DNA of 64,000 nucleotides from Capricornis sumatraensis (GCF_032405125.1 NC_091091.1:7874001-7938000); one strand, 5' to 3'; shown: positions 12,248 to 24,377, numbered from the stretch's first letter. Translations and numbers: made by a program. Notes: generated from the letters alone by a model not told the origin.

Positions 12248-12556
12248 TAGTTATTAATACAGTAACTGGCACATACCCAATAACTGTTTATTGAATAACT
12301 GATGGGGCTTGTTAGACTTGCTACTCCATAGAAAGTCACCTTGATAGAAAAGGAAATGAAGGCTTAAACCTGGAGGACAGTAATGTATTGATAGATATGT
12401 TTTAATATATACTTTTAAATGACAACTTACACAATTATGTTATAAACTCCTAGAATGCATTTGCCAGGGTTCTTGGTGCTCTATTACTTGCCAAGCCTGA
12501 CTCAGAAGGTGCTTCATACATGTTTATTTAATAAATGGACAGAAGAATGAATGAGC
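12248..12556 (+). repeat. Two L2 3'-end relics
   Basis: ACTGGCACATACCCAATAAC with TATTGAATAA (about 12262-12300) and CATGTTTATTTAATAAATGG with GAATGAATG (about 12518-12553) resemble the L2 3' terminus. Both are short and diverged. The stretch from 11899 to 12247 shows nothing. Confidence 0.4.
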
Positions 12557-12649
12557 CTACTGACTGATTACCTAAATCCAGAGTCCACTGAATTTAAATG
12601 AATGTATAAGAATGCAGATGAAACTGAAAACTCTGAGGTTTTATTTTTC

Positions 12650-13660
12650 TTTGTTTCATTCAGTAAATATTTATTAAAGACCACTATTTGCATGGAGTAT
12701 TGAAGGAAGCAGCTCTCTCTCTCCTCCCTCCTCCTAGGGATTACATTCTAATAGATACAGAATATAAATGTATTAACAAAAATGATCCATTGTGGGAATT
12801 ATTATAAAGGAAACAAGTTGTCTTTTATGATTGAGTGGGATATGAGTTTATGGGAAACAGTTTTAAAATGAGCAGTCGGGGAAGCTCCCCTGAAGAGGAA
12901 GTGACATTTAAACCGAGAATCCAGTTATAAGACGAGTAGCGGGGAGCAGGTGTGAAGATCCTGAAGAGTCTGGAACTAAAACAAGATCAGGTGGTTGAGG
13001 GATAATGAGCTGTAGACATGAGTCAAGCAAGAACAAGAAGGAAGATCACGCCAGGCCTGAGAGGTCAGGCATTCGACGGTATCCTGACCGCATCCCACAT
13101 GGCTTTAATTCGGGAAGCGACAATGATGGTCACAGTAATAGGAAGGACAGCAGCTACCGTTTAATGAGCATCAGTTCACTGTATATAAGGGATCGAATGA
13201 GAGGCCTCATGCTAAACATTCTAACATCATTAGTCATTTACTCTTCACATCAAACCACAGAAGCATGGATAATTACCCTTTCTGTTTACAGAAGAGGAAA
13301 TTGAGTCTTGAAAGGTTTAGTTAACTTGCTCAAGACTGCAGCTAGTATATGTGACATCATCTAGTTTCTGACTTGAAAATGGTTCTCGAAGTGTTTTGTT
13401 GGAGAGGAGAGAGGGTCAGGGGGGTCAGCCGGGCGTCCGTGTATGGGCTCAGGTGAACAGGAGAGTGTGGGTGTGAAGAGGTGGTGACAAGGAGGCAGAG
13501 GGTTCTAGAAGGAACACACGTATTTGCTGATGGGTTTGGGGGGGCAGTGAATAAGGGAGACTAGAAGGGATGGTCTGCCATTTAATGACACATTAACGAT
13601 CAGGGGAGAAACAGGTGTGAAAGAGCCTGGCCCTGTTTTTTATGCGGTCAAGTGAGTAGA
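12650..13660 (-). mobile_element. L2 LINE, minus strand, with a nested MIR
   Basis: The plus strand carries reverse-complement L2 blocks in order: TTCAGTAAATATTTATTAAA near 12659, GATTACATTCTAATAGATAC near 12739, GAAGAGGAAGTGACATTTAA near 12892, then GGTGGTGACAAGG and TATTTGCTGATGGG near 13480-13537. The middle is displaced by the MIR at 13151-13370. Limits are approximate. Confidence 0.6.
13151..13370 (-). mobile_element. MIR SINE inside L2
   Basis: Reverse-complement MIR on the plus strand: CCGTTTAATGAGCATC, GAAGAGGAAATTGAGTC and CTTGCTCAAGACTGCAGC. L2-like sequence resumes on the far side, so MIR inserted into the L2. Confidence 0.7.
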
Positions 13661-14924
13661 GAACGGTGTCTATGTTTTTAAATGGTGATCAAAAGCTTTT
13701 AAAAGAGTAATATTTTGTGACACAAGAACACTATGTAAAATTCAAGTTTCAGGTTCCACAAATACTTGTTGGGAGACAGGCATTCTCATCTGTTTATGTA
13801 TTTCCTATGACTGCTTTTGAGTGGCAGCGGCACAATTTACCAGGCTGCATGGCCAAACATACTATCAAGCCCTTTACAGAAGAATCTTGCAGACCCCAAT
13901 TCTAGGGCCATATCCTATTTGGTAAGAGAAGATAAATGACATTTTGTCAACAAAACTTCTATCAGTGATTCTTTTCCCCCAAATAGAGTGGTAGTAATTG
14001 GAAAACTTTGAATTCATTCTGTCTAAAGCCTATTTTCTACATTGCTAAACATTTTTAAATGCAAAAAACCAACAAAAAAGCCCACAAACATTTTTAGGTA
14101 GACATTTTAAAGACCTCTAAATAATGAGGACTCTATCAGACTCTGCTGTTTTAAAGTGAGACTAGCTATTTAGCTTGAGGCCAGTGATTTTAGCTCTAGT
14201 CAGGTTTTGTTATGACATATATCTATATGTAAACTATAAATTATGCATCATTCATAAATTATACATATAATACATTAAAAAACAGCTGCCCAAGAAGCAA
14301 AAGTAGTTAATATTTCTTGACCAAATGGAAAAATTATTGACTCTAGGGCAGGAATAATTTGCCATTTCACTTGTCAGTTGCCTTGAAGATCATCTTTCTA
14401 CAATTTCCTGTCCCTTAATGGATACAGTGTTACTTGAAACTCACAGTAGATCATTAGCAGTGTCTAAATGCCCTAGTGTGAGCTCTGAATGGCTGTGAAT
14501 TTGCTTCAGTTGCTCATAGGCGGATTTGGTAATGCTGACTTAAAGGCAAACTCAGCTGTCTAAATATGGAGATCTGTGATGCTGTAGAATATTATAGTAA
14601 GACATTTGACTGCAACACACTTCTGTGATGTGAATAAATGTGATAGGGAGAAACAGTGCATGCTATTCAGAATTGTTTGTTATTACTGTTAAGTTATGGC
14701 AAGACCTAAAATAAATACATATTTTATTACTCATGGTTTAGCTACAAACTGAGGATTCAAAAGTAGTTTTAAAAGTCAGTGTTTTCTTTCTTATTTTGAG
14801 TGTCCTGTAATGTAAACAAAGGATATTTTCACAAAGTTACTCACGTATATTTCCAGATTAAAACCAAGGTCATAACAAGATCATTACTATGGTCAAGAAT
14901 AGTATCAATAGGGTTAAAAAGATG
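13661..14924. other. Intronic sequence, no feature recognised
   Basis: AT-rich intron. I recognise no repeat and no exon here. Confidence 0.5.
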
Positions 14925-15135
14925 AATTCTGGAGATAAGACACTCTGAGTTCAAATCCTGCTGCTCACTTACAGTGAAGCCTTAGACCCCTTGGCTGTCT
15001 GCAAAGTCAAGCAATCCCTCTTAATTTCAAATTCCTCATCTGGAAAGTCAGGATAATAACAATAATAGATACTAATTCAAAGGATTACATGAAGAAATGT
15101 AAAACGCTTAACTCAGTGCCTAGCACAAATGTTCA
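14925..15135 (+). mobile_element. MIR SINE
   Basis: Sense MIR: GAATTCTGGAGATAAGAC, GAGTTCAAATCCTGCTGCTC, TTCCTCATCTGG, GGATAATAACAATAATAG and CTCAGTGCCTAGCAC, in the canonical order. Confidence 0.8.
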
Positions 15136-15540
15136 ATTACAATTATTTTGGAAAGATATATTCACGAATCCAGAGGTACTCTTTTGTGATCTTAGGGGTT
15201 TTACACAGCTTCTTGGTAAATGCTTAGAGGAAGAATTGGTAACAGTTCCTTGCATAATATTCGCTATGATAAAATTCACCTATTTGTCCCAATGATATGA
15301 AGCAAACCTACAGGACTACATTTGCAAAAGTAAAGGTGTGAACACGGACTAGAGGATGACCCGGTCTAGCATGAACACTGATGGTCTCCAAGATGTGCCT
15401 CCCTGAAAATGACGGAGGAGCCCACACTCGGGCTCCCCTCTGTAAGTGAGGGATGCTGATGTGGAAGAGGTTTGACTATGACCGTACAGGGGATGCCCCA
15501 GGCTGGCGGCTCTGGGCTGGGAACTTCAAGAACAGACGGC
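15136..15540. other. Intronic sequence, no feature recognised
   Basis: Moderately GC-rich near 15400-15540 but no exon, splice pair or repeat that I can support. Confidence 0.45.
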
Positions 15541-15805
15541 TGGAACTTCGCTGGTGGCCCAGTGGTTAGGCATCCACCTGCCAATGCAGGGGACGCAGGT
15601 TCAGTCCCTGGTCTGGGAAGATCCCACGTGCTATGCAGCAACCAAGCCAGTGCACCACAAGTACTAGGCCTGCTTGCCTACAGCCTGTGCTCCACAACAA
15701 GAGAAGCCACCACAAAGAGAAGCCTGTGCATGCCAAGCAAGAGTAGACCCTCCTCACTAGAACTAGAGAAAGCGTGTGTGTAGTAATGAAGACCCAGAGC
15801 AGCTA
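15541..15805 (+). mobile_element. CHR-1 type SINE
   Basis: Cetartiodactyl tRNA-Glu SINE. The head is CTTCGCTGGTGGCCCAGTGG, then the B-box-like GGTTCAGTCCCTGG, then the long CHR-1 body rich in CACAAC and GAAGCC words, ending at GAAGACCCAGAGCAGC. Confidence 0.88.
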
Positions 15806-15951
15806 ATACAGAAACCATTTTTTCATATATAAAAAAGAACATACGGTTATTTCATAATCTCCTGTTGCCATCAGGCAAATCCCAATCACCTACATACGGT
15901 GGGGCCAGCTTTCACTGTGATCTCTGCACTAACATCCAAGAGAATCAACAG

Positions 15952-15985
15952 TCAATATAGTCCTCGGGAATGAGGACTATATTGA
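15952..15985. repeat. Perfect 14-bp hairpin
   Basis: TCAATATAGTCCTC at 15952-15965 is followed by a 6-base loop GGGAAT and its exact reverse complement at 15972-15985. No repeat family explains it. The rest of 15806-16390 shows nothing. Confidence 0.8.
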
Positions 15986-16390
15986 AACATACAGTCATTC
16001 CACAGGTCATGCTGAGCATATGTGGTGGCCTTTTGGAATATTCTACCAGGGGCACCAATGATAAAGGATGTATTTAGAATATGTGGCAGGCATAAACTTT
16101 GAGTAACAGATAAATCTGATTTTGTGAGTTCAGTCTAGCCATTTAGTATGTTGTCTCAAAGAGGACAAGAAGAATCTTCATGCTCTTATGAGTTGGAGTT
16201 ACATGAAGGGCACACAGTAGCTGAAGGTCACACTGAGAAATTTGAAAAGAATGCCTACATCACCATGATAGGTTGGGGGTGAGAGGACACCAGCAAACTT
16301 CACAGCATCTGGTTGCTACTCACTGCTTGGCAGTGAGGGATGAAAAATTCAAGTAGGATTGCCTTAGAATTAGAAGGAAGAGGAAACAGG

Positions 16391-16705
16391 GGCCTTTCCC
16401 CTGGTGGCCCTGTGGCTAAGCGTGCATCTACCAACATACGGGACATGGGTTTGATTCCCATCTGGGAAGATCCCACACACCAAGGGGCAACGAAGCCCGT
16501 GTGCCACAACGACTGAGCTTGTGCTCTTGAGCCTGGAGCAGCAACTGCTGAGTCCACACGCAGCAACTACTGAAGCCCGTGGGCCCTGGAGCCTGTGCAC
16601 TGTAACAGGAGAAGCCACAGGAAGCCCATGCACCACAACTAGAGAAAGCCCCACACAGCAGCGAAGACTCAACACAGCTAAAAATAAGTAAGCAAATACA
16701 TAAAT
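16391..16705 (+). mobile_element. CHR-1 type SINE
   Basis: Same family as the element at 15541 and same orientation: CCCCTGGTGGCCCTGTGG head, GTTTGATTCCCATCTGGG, the long body with CCACAAC words, and GAAGACTCAACACAGC before an AAATA tail. A short GA repeat follows at 16716-16729. Confidence 0.88.
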
Positions 16706-16867
16706 CTTAAAAGTAAGAGAGAGAGAGAGCAAGGATGCATGGCATCCAAGCCCATCCCCCATCAGCTGTCACTTCAGGTACATTCAGAGTACCATCCCCT
16801 GCATTCCGAAAGGGAAGAGTGGCTGTGATACTCTGTGCTACCTCAAGTGGTCAGCTTCTCTGTAAAA

Positions 16868-17620
16868 AATGGTCCCCCCAAAATATCAGGTCTTAATTCC
16901 TGGAACCCCTAAATGATACCTTATTTGGAAAAGGGGTCATCACAGTTGCAATTTAAATGAAGGATCTTGTAATGGGAAATTTTTCCTGTATTATTAATAT
17001 CTGGGTAGACATTCATACGGAGAAGGCAATGGCACCCCACTCCAGTATTCTTGCCCGGAAAATTCCATGGATGGAGGAGCCTGGTGGGCTGCAATCCATG
17101 GGGTCGCTGACGGTCGGACACAACTGAGCGACTTCACTTTGAATTTTTACTTTCGTGCATTGGAGAAGGAAATGGCACCCCACTCCAGTGTTCTTGCCTG
17201 GAGAATCCCAGGGATCGGGGAGCCTGGTGGGCTGCCGTCTATGGGGTTGCACAGAGTCGGACACGACTGAAGTGACTTAGCAGCAGACATTCATAAATAT
17301 ATATAAATATTAATAGGTATCCTTATAAAAGGGAGGAACAGTGAGCTTTTTGTACCATGAGAAGAAAGTGATGTGAAGGCAGAAGCAAAGATTCAAGTGA
17401 TGTGGTCACAAGCCGAGGGATGCCAGTAGCCACCAAAATCTGGAGAAGGCGAGGAATGACTGTCCCCAAGAGCCTCCAGAGAGACTGTGGCACTGCCAAT
17501 GCCTGACTGAGTCTGGTCAAATTGATTTCATACTTCAAGGCTCCAGAATTCTGAGAAAACTAATTTCTCGTTTTAAGCCATCCATGTTGTGGTAGTTTGT
17601 TATACCCACTACAGGAAATT
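16868..17620 (+). mobile_element. Old mammalian interspersed repeat, family not named
   Basis: The words CTTAATTCCTGGAACCCC, ACCTTATTTGGAAAAGGGGT, TATCCTTATAAAAGGGAGG, GATGTGAAGGCAGAAGC, CACAAGCCGAGGGATGCC and GTTTTAAGCCATCCATG occur in the order of a widely dispersed mammalian repeat that I recognise but cannot name with certainty. A Bov-A2 interrupts it at 17018-17284. The strand given is only that in which I know the sequence. Confidence 0.55.
17018..17284 (+). mobile_element. Bov-A2 SINE, full dimer
   Basis: Complete Bov-A2 ending in a short AGC tail. A perfect 11-bp duplication AGACATTCATA (17007-17017, 17285-17295) splits the older repeat around it. Several CpGs remain, so it is fairly young. 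Confidence 0.95.
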
Positions 17621-20046
17621 AATACAACATCACCACAAGTTTTACTGTCACCAATTACTAAAGATTTCCTTGATTCTACTCATTGTTTGCTTCTTCCTGA
17701 ACTCATTCTCAGACATTACAAAATTATTATTTTTCTTTCTGTTCAGTTAGATTACACTGTGTGTGCCATTGTACACACAATTTCGTTGACTCATCTTCAG
17801 GATGCTATGTTACAGAAACAATGTATATCAGTTACCAGTGAAGTTCCCAAACAAATTATTTCTCTTCACAGAATAAATATTTATCAAATGGCATGCCAAT
17901 TAAGTCAAGTAATTATACCCTTAAGAAATGCAGTTTTCAAATTCATTATCTCAAAACTGTATACTACAGATGTTCAAGTTTTAATGTGTATCTATCTGGA
18001 AAATAATTCAGCTGAGTCACACAAAGAAGACAAAATATAATAAACTATTTGAATATTTATAACATTGTGTTTGTCTTTTACTGTCGGAGTTTATGTGCAC
18101 AGAATCAAAGAATAACTGAAATGAGTGATGAAATAATGTTGAGTTCTCCCAGTGAGTAAAAAGCTGCTCTGAGACATTTATGTGTGCACCATATTGTAAA
18201 TCAACTCCTTCACTGTTCCAAATGGTACCCTAGTGACCAGAATAGGTACATTAAGCATCCCAGAGTGTGCGTCACTAAGGAAGATGCTCTTGTACTGGTT
18301 CAATATTTCATCTGTGGTTACAGTAACACTTAAAAGCCGTATTTCATAAAATTTCCAAGAAGTCTGACTTTAAAATGACTACATCTGCCTCTCTAGAACA
18401 GCTAACAGTTTCCTCTCCTATAAAATGAAGGAGTTGGACCTGGGTATCTCTCTCCTATTTCTAATGTTCTATGCAAAGAAGATACTGATGCAGTGTGACC
18501 ACCCTGGTATTTGGGGAGTTAATCAAAGTTTCAAATGGACAGACCAGGTGGTGCCATGACTTAGCAAGGAAAGTAACCAGAATAAGCATCTGAGTATGGA
18601 CAGTTCACGGGCAGGGTTGTGACTAGTTCCTAGGTGCTTCTTTTACAGGGTAAAGCCTTTTCTGTAATCTTCACAGAGACATAATATTTGTCATATACAA
18701 GTGTATCTCTTCTGTTAATTTCATTCAGGCTACATCAAACGTGCTTTGAAACAATGAGCTTTGTATTCACTTGGTGTAATCTTGTCCTCAGTTGACATGT
18801 TTACTTATTTTTATCCAGCCAACATGAGCTCATTTTTCATGCTGGGTGGAATGTAAGCCTCACAAGTGCAGAAGCAGAGATCCAATTCTTGCACATCCTT
18901 AGAGATTATCTCATAAACCAAGGTTTTGTTTAGAGCTCCAAGAGCTGCCTAACACTGAAGGCTTACCTCTGCAGAGAAATACACAGAAAATTTGCATTTT
19001 CAGACAAAAACTGGAAAATAAAAAACCCCTGTGTTAAAAAAAAAGATGGAGTTTTGAAAGTTACATGAAATTTAAAAGTTTGAGATTTTATAGGAAATTT
19101 AAAAATATTGAAGGCAATGTCACTAATTTTAAAGCTTTGGGGGATGAATAGCTACAATGTCGAAAGTAAGTTTTTTACAAATTGTAGCATATTTGTATTC
19201 TTTTGAAATTACTTCTAAAAATGTTTTAAATGAAAGTTTGACCAACATCAGGTCATTTGAATACCCATGTCTAAAAGCAAGCCTCACAGTTTGGCTTTTC
19301 TGTTTCAGGAAGTATCAACTTTATCAGAAGAGAAGTAAGAAGGATTCAGAGCCTCCTTTGCTTGTTGGCTTCTCCTGCCAACTTTGATCCAGGTGTTGCC
19401 CAATGTGCCTGTTTGATCGTGCAAAGATTAGATAAAAACTTCAGGGTTGTGAAAGATGACAGTTTCTGCTGTCTTTAAGTATTTCCTTGCGTCTCAAGCA
19501 ATTCTGCCCATCATCTCCTCACACATACAAATTTTGTTTTCGGTGTGTCATTCTATTTGCATACCAAAATTATTTAAATATTAATGCAACGGGTAAATTT
19601 ATAACTGCTGTTTTAATAAGCTCTAGTTTTAAAAACTTCAGCATATCAAAAAGCTATTGTATGCATATATCAGGTTTATATGTATATAATCTCCAATTCA
19701 TGAAACTGCATGAACACTGGAAAAGGGAATTATTTTAAAAGCTCTTAAATATTTTAGCTCTCCTTCTAGCACCTTCTACAAAAACAAAGATAAAAACTAC
19801 AATAGCCAACAAAGCAGAACAGAACAAATGCCAACCAAAAGAAAACCTTCTAGACTGTCCTCTAATATTCTGAATTACAACTCAGAGAAACCAAAGGTAC
19901 TGAATTAATATTACAGAAACTGTTTCCTTGAAGTTATGAGGTATATGCAATATTCTATTTCCCGACCTATAAAATGAAGTGTTACTTTTTGGTAATGAAT
20001 TACCTCTGACTCTCAAGCATCTTTACATTGTAGCCTAGATTTTCTT
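17621..20046. other. Intronic sequence, almost nothing recognised
   Basis: AT-rich intron. A MIR-like scrap (CTCCTATAAAATGAAGGAG) lies near 18416-18434. The 147- and 76-codon open frames here have no recognisable domain and I treat them as chance. Confidence 0.5.
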
Positions 20047-20170
20047 GCAAGCTATGTGACCTGGAGGGTGGTTATTTAACTTCTCTGTGCTTCAGTTTCC
20101 TCATTTATAAAATGGAGTTATATTCAGTATCAAGTGTCTTCTTCATATGGTTTTATGGAATCAGGCATAT
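20047..20170 (+). mobile_element. MIR SINE fragment
   Basis: Sense MIR core: GCTATGTGACCTGG, TTATTTAACTTCTCTGTGC and TCAGTTTCCTCATTTATAAA. Confidence 0.8.
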
Positions 20171-20479
20171 GTAAGCACCTCCATCTCATTTGCTAGAAAA
20201 TCCTATGGACATTGTATACTATTTAATTACTGCCTGTGACCTAACTAGCATATAATCATAGATTTACTCAATATGATGCTATCATAATCATATTTCAAAG
20301 AGATTTTGAAATATTGACTCAATGATATAAAATATTTTGAAAAGCCTTCATCCAGGGAAGTTTTATTCCCATTATTATCTCCTATTTCTAATAAAACCCA
20401 TCTACCCGCAAGTCCTCAATATAACCAGCCATGTTTCTACTGCAGCCCAGTACTGCCTTAGCAAGTTCATATCTAGTTT

Positions 20480-21005
20480 CAGCTCAGTTCAGTTGCTCGG
20501 TCGTGTCTGACTCTTTGCGACCCCATGAATCACAGCACACCAGGCCTCCCTGTCCATCACCAACTCCCGGAGTTCACCCAAACTCATGTCCATCAAGTCG
20601 GTGATGCCATCCAGCCATCTCATTCTCTCTTGTCCCCTTCTCCTCCTGCCCCCATTCCCTCCCAGCATCAGGGTCTTTTCCAATGAGTCAACTCTTCACA
20701 TGAAGTGGCCAAAGTATTGCAGTTTCAGCTTCAGCATCAGTCCTTCCAATGAACACCAAGGACTGATCTCCTTTAGAATGGACTGGTTGGATCTCCTTGC
20801 AGTCCAAGGGACTTTCAAGAGTCTTCTCCAACACCACAGTTCAAAAGCATCAATTCTTCAGCACTCAGCTTCTTCACAGTCCAACTCTCATATCCATACA
20901 TGACCACTGGGAAAACCATAGCCTTGACTAGACAGACCTTTGTTGGCAAAGTAATATCTCTGCTTTTCAATATACTATCTAGGTTGGTCATAACTGTCCT
21001 TTCAA
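20480..21005 (-). mobile_element. BovB 3' end, 0.5 kb
   Basis: 5'-truncated BovB tail in minus orientation, from CAGCTCAGTTCAGTTGCTCG to GGTTGGTCATAACTG. It is flanked by a 12-bp duplication with one mismatch (CATATCTAGTTT at 20468-20479, CATATCGAGTTT at 21006-21017). Confidence 0.93.
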
Positions 21006-21017
21006 CATATCGAGTTT

Positions 21018-22107
21018 ACTAGCTAACTAATAACCCAGAGTCTCTTTAGAGAATTCCCAAACCTCCTACTTTCATCAACTAAAATGAATATCTTTCCTTG
21101 TTGGTAAATACATGGATTTCAGAAAACTACTTGCTGGTGAGCCTTGTTTTTCTAATTTAGGTTTTAATTAATTTCCTCTCCACCTTACTCCATTATTTAC
21201 ATTCTTCTCCTCTGTGTTTGCAACACTTTCTAAGGAATAACATCAACATTTTGAATTATATATTTGTTGACTGCATTCTTTAGGTAATTAAGATGTTAAC
21301 AAAGATAAGACTCAACTATGACCCTTTTAGCATTTCTCTGAATGTTTAATCAACCATTACACATATCACTAATTGAGATAAATTTTCATTTTCAGCTTTC
21401 ATTTAAACCATGAAAATAATGGGGGTAGATTTTTCCCTAGATAGAGCCAATGCATATATATTAAAACATAATGTTAACAAATATCTGAGTAACTATCAGT
21501 TTTTAATTTAGATGATTCCATTACAGTTATATAATTAATCTAAAAATACAATTAAAATTAAAATTGACTGTCATTCAGACACTGCAATTAGAAATCATTA
21601 AAAATGGCCTTAGGTGAGGTATTACTTCTAAGTGATCACTAAAATAGAACTGAATTAAAATTTAAAAATAAAAAGCTTTAATTTCAAAAGGTTGTACATA
21701 AAAATGATAGGCTTTTAAAAACACACTTGTGTCTTAGAATCTTCCAGGAATATAATTAAACCCAGCATACACTGACCAAGTCTTGCTGCAGGTACGGAGT
21801 AAAAGTGAACAGAAAATTCAGAGTTCAGATAGAGACTTAGGTCCTCAACAGATTCTAATTCTACCACTTAACTAAAAAATTCAACTCACCAATTACCAAG
21901 ACCAATATCAGCAAGAACAACACATTGATATTTTGTGTCTGCTCTTTGTGGCAGACAGTTTGGTTATCAAATGTATAAAATAGGTAGCTTCACTAAAAAT
22001 CAATGCCTTCACTTTGGTGCTAGGTGTCTTCCAAACAAAATAAATACAAAATCCCAAGAATGGAGTTGGGCCAATGAGGAAATAAACAAGCAAACATGAA
22101 AAAGAAG
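21018..22107. other. Intronic sequence, no feature recognised
   Basis: Very AT-rich intron. No repeat or exon recognised. Confidence 0.5.
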
Positions 22108-22310
22108 GAAAGTGAAAGTGAAGTTGCTCCGTCATGTCTGACTCTTTGCGACCCCACGGACTGTAGCCTATCAGGCTCCTCTGTCCATGGGATTTTCCAG
22201 GCAAGAGTGCTGGAGTGGATTGCCATTTCCTTCTCCAGGGGATCTTCCTGACCCAGGGATTGAACCTGGGTCTCCTGCATTGTAGACAGACGCTTTACCA
22301 TCTGAGCCAC
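22108..22310 (-). mobile_element. Bov-tA SINE
   Basis: Minus-strand Bov-tA with an intact Bov-A body and tRNA-like part, missing the last bases of the head after TCTGAGCCAC. Confidence 0.93.
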
Positions 22311-22587
22311 CTCCACATTGAGTTATTTGGCTACTTAGACATTTAATTTGCATCCATTTCTCTTTTCGTATGATTGATTGAGGGGTTACATTAAAAATAT
22401 CAGTTCACCAAATGATGTGTTCTATTTGTCATCACAAAACCATCTAAACATCCATTTTGGTAAAACATCTCTTAACACATTTTCCCTAAGTGTTTAAATG
22501 GTACTTTCCCTATGTTCAGTTTCAAGTGGATGAGACCCATAGTAATTCATTATAGCAAGTACCACTGTAAGGAAGTTTTCCCTCATT

Positions 22588-22652
22588 CAGTTCATTTTAG
22601 TCACTCAGTCGTGTCCGACTCTTTATGACCCCATTATGGAAAGAACCCCATC
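22588..22652 (-). mobile_element. 65-bp Bov-type retroelement stub
   Basis: Only the 3' end of a BovB or Bov-A element is present (AGTTCATTTTAGTCACTC, GTCGTGTCCGACTC). A perfect 11-bp duplication TTTCCCTCATT at 22577-22587 and 22653-22663 shows it is a complete insertion event with extreme 5' truncation. Confidence 0.85.
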
Positions 22653-22688
22653 TTTCCCTCATTATTTGATACTAATTAGCTCTTATAG

Positions 22689-22929
22689 TACTCTTGCCTG
22701 GAAAATCCCATGGATGGAGGAGCCTGGTGGGCTGCAGTCCATGGGGTCGCTAAGAGTCGGGCACGACTGAGCGACTTTCATTTTTCACTTTCATGCCTTG
22801 CAGAAGGAAATGGCAACCCACTCCAGTGTTCTTACCTGGAGAATCCCAGGGATGGGGAAGCCTGGTGGGCTGCCCGTCTATGGGGTCGCTAAGAGTCGGG
22901 CACAACTGAAGTGACTTAGCAGCAGCAGC
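22689..22929 (+). mobile_element. Bov-A2 SINE, 5'-truncated
   Basis: The first monomer lacks its first bases and the second is complete, followed by AGC repeats. The flanks AGCTCTTATAG (22678-22688) and AGCTCATATAG (22930-22940) are an 11-bp duplication with one mismatch. Confidence 0.93.
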
Positions 22930-22940
22930 AGCTCATATAG

Positions 22941-23780
22941 TAAAAGGTTCCCTTTTAGTAATCTTGATACACACAGCTAACTGGGATGGTAAATTCTGTC
23001 ATATTTTATATGCAAAGCTGTCATTGGATATAGTCTGTTTTTTGATAGTGCTTTCAATATTCAGTTGGTAAAACCACAGAAAAAAGATTTTTTTTTCAAA
23101 TGTCTTACAACTGATAGTTCAATTGCTATTTATTGTTTTTTATATACTGAACTTCATTAATTAAATGCTGTTCTACAACTTGGCTTCTCATTGTTAAAGT
23201 CAGAGACATAGATTGCATACATGGAAACTTGACAGAGCCAATAGGAGCCTTACTATTTATTTACTTATTTATTTTACCTTACATGCTAAATATGTCCTCA
23301 ATCTTCTCTTTAAGAGCTCATACATTAATTCTGTGGCACTTTTTAAGATCTATATAATCCTGAGCATTTAATTCTGTGATCATTTTTATCTTTGAATAAC
23401 AGTTATCATCCCCCCACCACTTCTATTGTCATAACCATCATGTTTCCACGGAAACTGTGGAGAAAGAATGAAAAGTAAAACACCTCCATTTTAGTTCTAA
23501 GTTTACAGTGTAGTTTTTATTAGGAGCCTCAATTATTCAGACTATAACAATATAGAGAGTGGTTTCATAAATTATATAGAGTAACAGTTGATCTTTTATA
23601 AATTAGACACCATGCTTCTAGCTAAAGGAGCTTAACCCTTTCTGTTGAGAATTAGTTATTTGAAGAAGACATTTGGGGGAGTTTTTTTTCCTTCTTCTTT
23701 ACATTTTACTGTATTGCTTGAATTTTCTATTACCATGTAAAATAAAATGAGCAAAAATCAAAATATTCTTTACAAATAAC
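22941..23780. other. Intronic sequence, no feature recognised
   Basis: AT-rich intron with a TTTA-type simple stretch near 23255-23276. Confidence 0.5.
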
Positions 23781-23976
23781 AAGTTATTTGTTATACAAAA
23801 ATGTATCTTGCTGCTACTGCTAAGTCGCTTCAGTCGTGTCCGACTCTGTGCGACCCCAAAGACGGCAGCCCAGCAGGCTCCCCCGTCCCTGGGATTCTCC
23901 AGGCAAGAACACTGGCATGGGATACATTTTTGTATAACAAATAACTTTGTATTTGTTTGTTATACAAAAATGTATC
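23781..23976. repeat. Direct plus inverted target copies around a SINE
   Basis: The 27 bases at 23781-23807 recur as an exact reverse complement at 23921-23947, immediately beyond the Bov-A2 fragment. The last 21 of them (23787-23807) recur in direct orientation at 23956-23976. The direct pair is the expected target duplication. The inverted copy is extra and sits at the SINE's 5' end. Eight bases (23948-23955) separate it from the second direct copy. Confidence 0.92.
23808..23920 (-). mobile_element. Bov-A2 SINE fragment
   Basis: Minus-strand second monomer of Bov-A2. The CTGCTGCTACTGC tail is at the left, and the body stops at GAACACTGGCATGG. Confidence 0.93.
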
Positions 23977-24370
23977 CTAATCTTTACTAAATATCACTAA
24001 ACCCATACAGCAAAGTTTTAAATACATATTTAGAATTAAAAAAATTTTTAATGCACAAAGGAAGATTTAGAGATGTCTTATAATTATAAAATCTCTCTGG
24101 GGCTTTGGCCAAAGCATTGATTACTTCCTATATTTTGCTGCTCTAAAAAAAACCATAAATTAAAAGAAGCAACCAATTTTAACTTAAGTGTAAGTTAACT
24201 GTTACTTGAAACACAGAAGGGATCCAGAGGAAACTGGTTATAATGCTTGCTTTCATCAAGAAGATTTACTTCTTGCTCTGTACATATTTTAAATTGTTTG
24301 ACTTTTTTTTAATATGGGTATTAGATGCCTAAGAGAAATCAGTCTCCTGAAATAAATATTCTTGCTAACA
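23977..24370. other. Intronic sequence, no feature recognised
   Basis: AT-rich intron between a SINE and a BovB. Confidence 0.5.
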
Positions 24371-24377
24371 AAAAGTC

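Noticed and set aside
17597..18040. 147-codon plus-strand frame
   Set aside because: AT-rich region, no recognisable domain, no splice or promoter context. Its start lies at the end of an old repeat.
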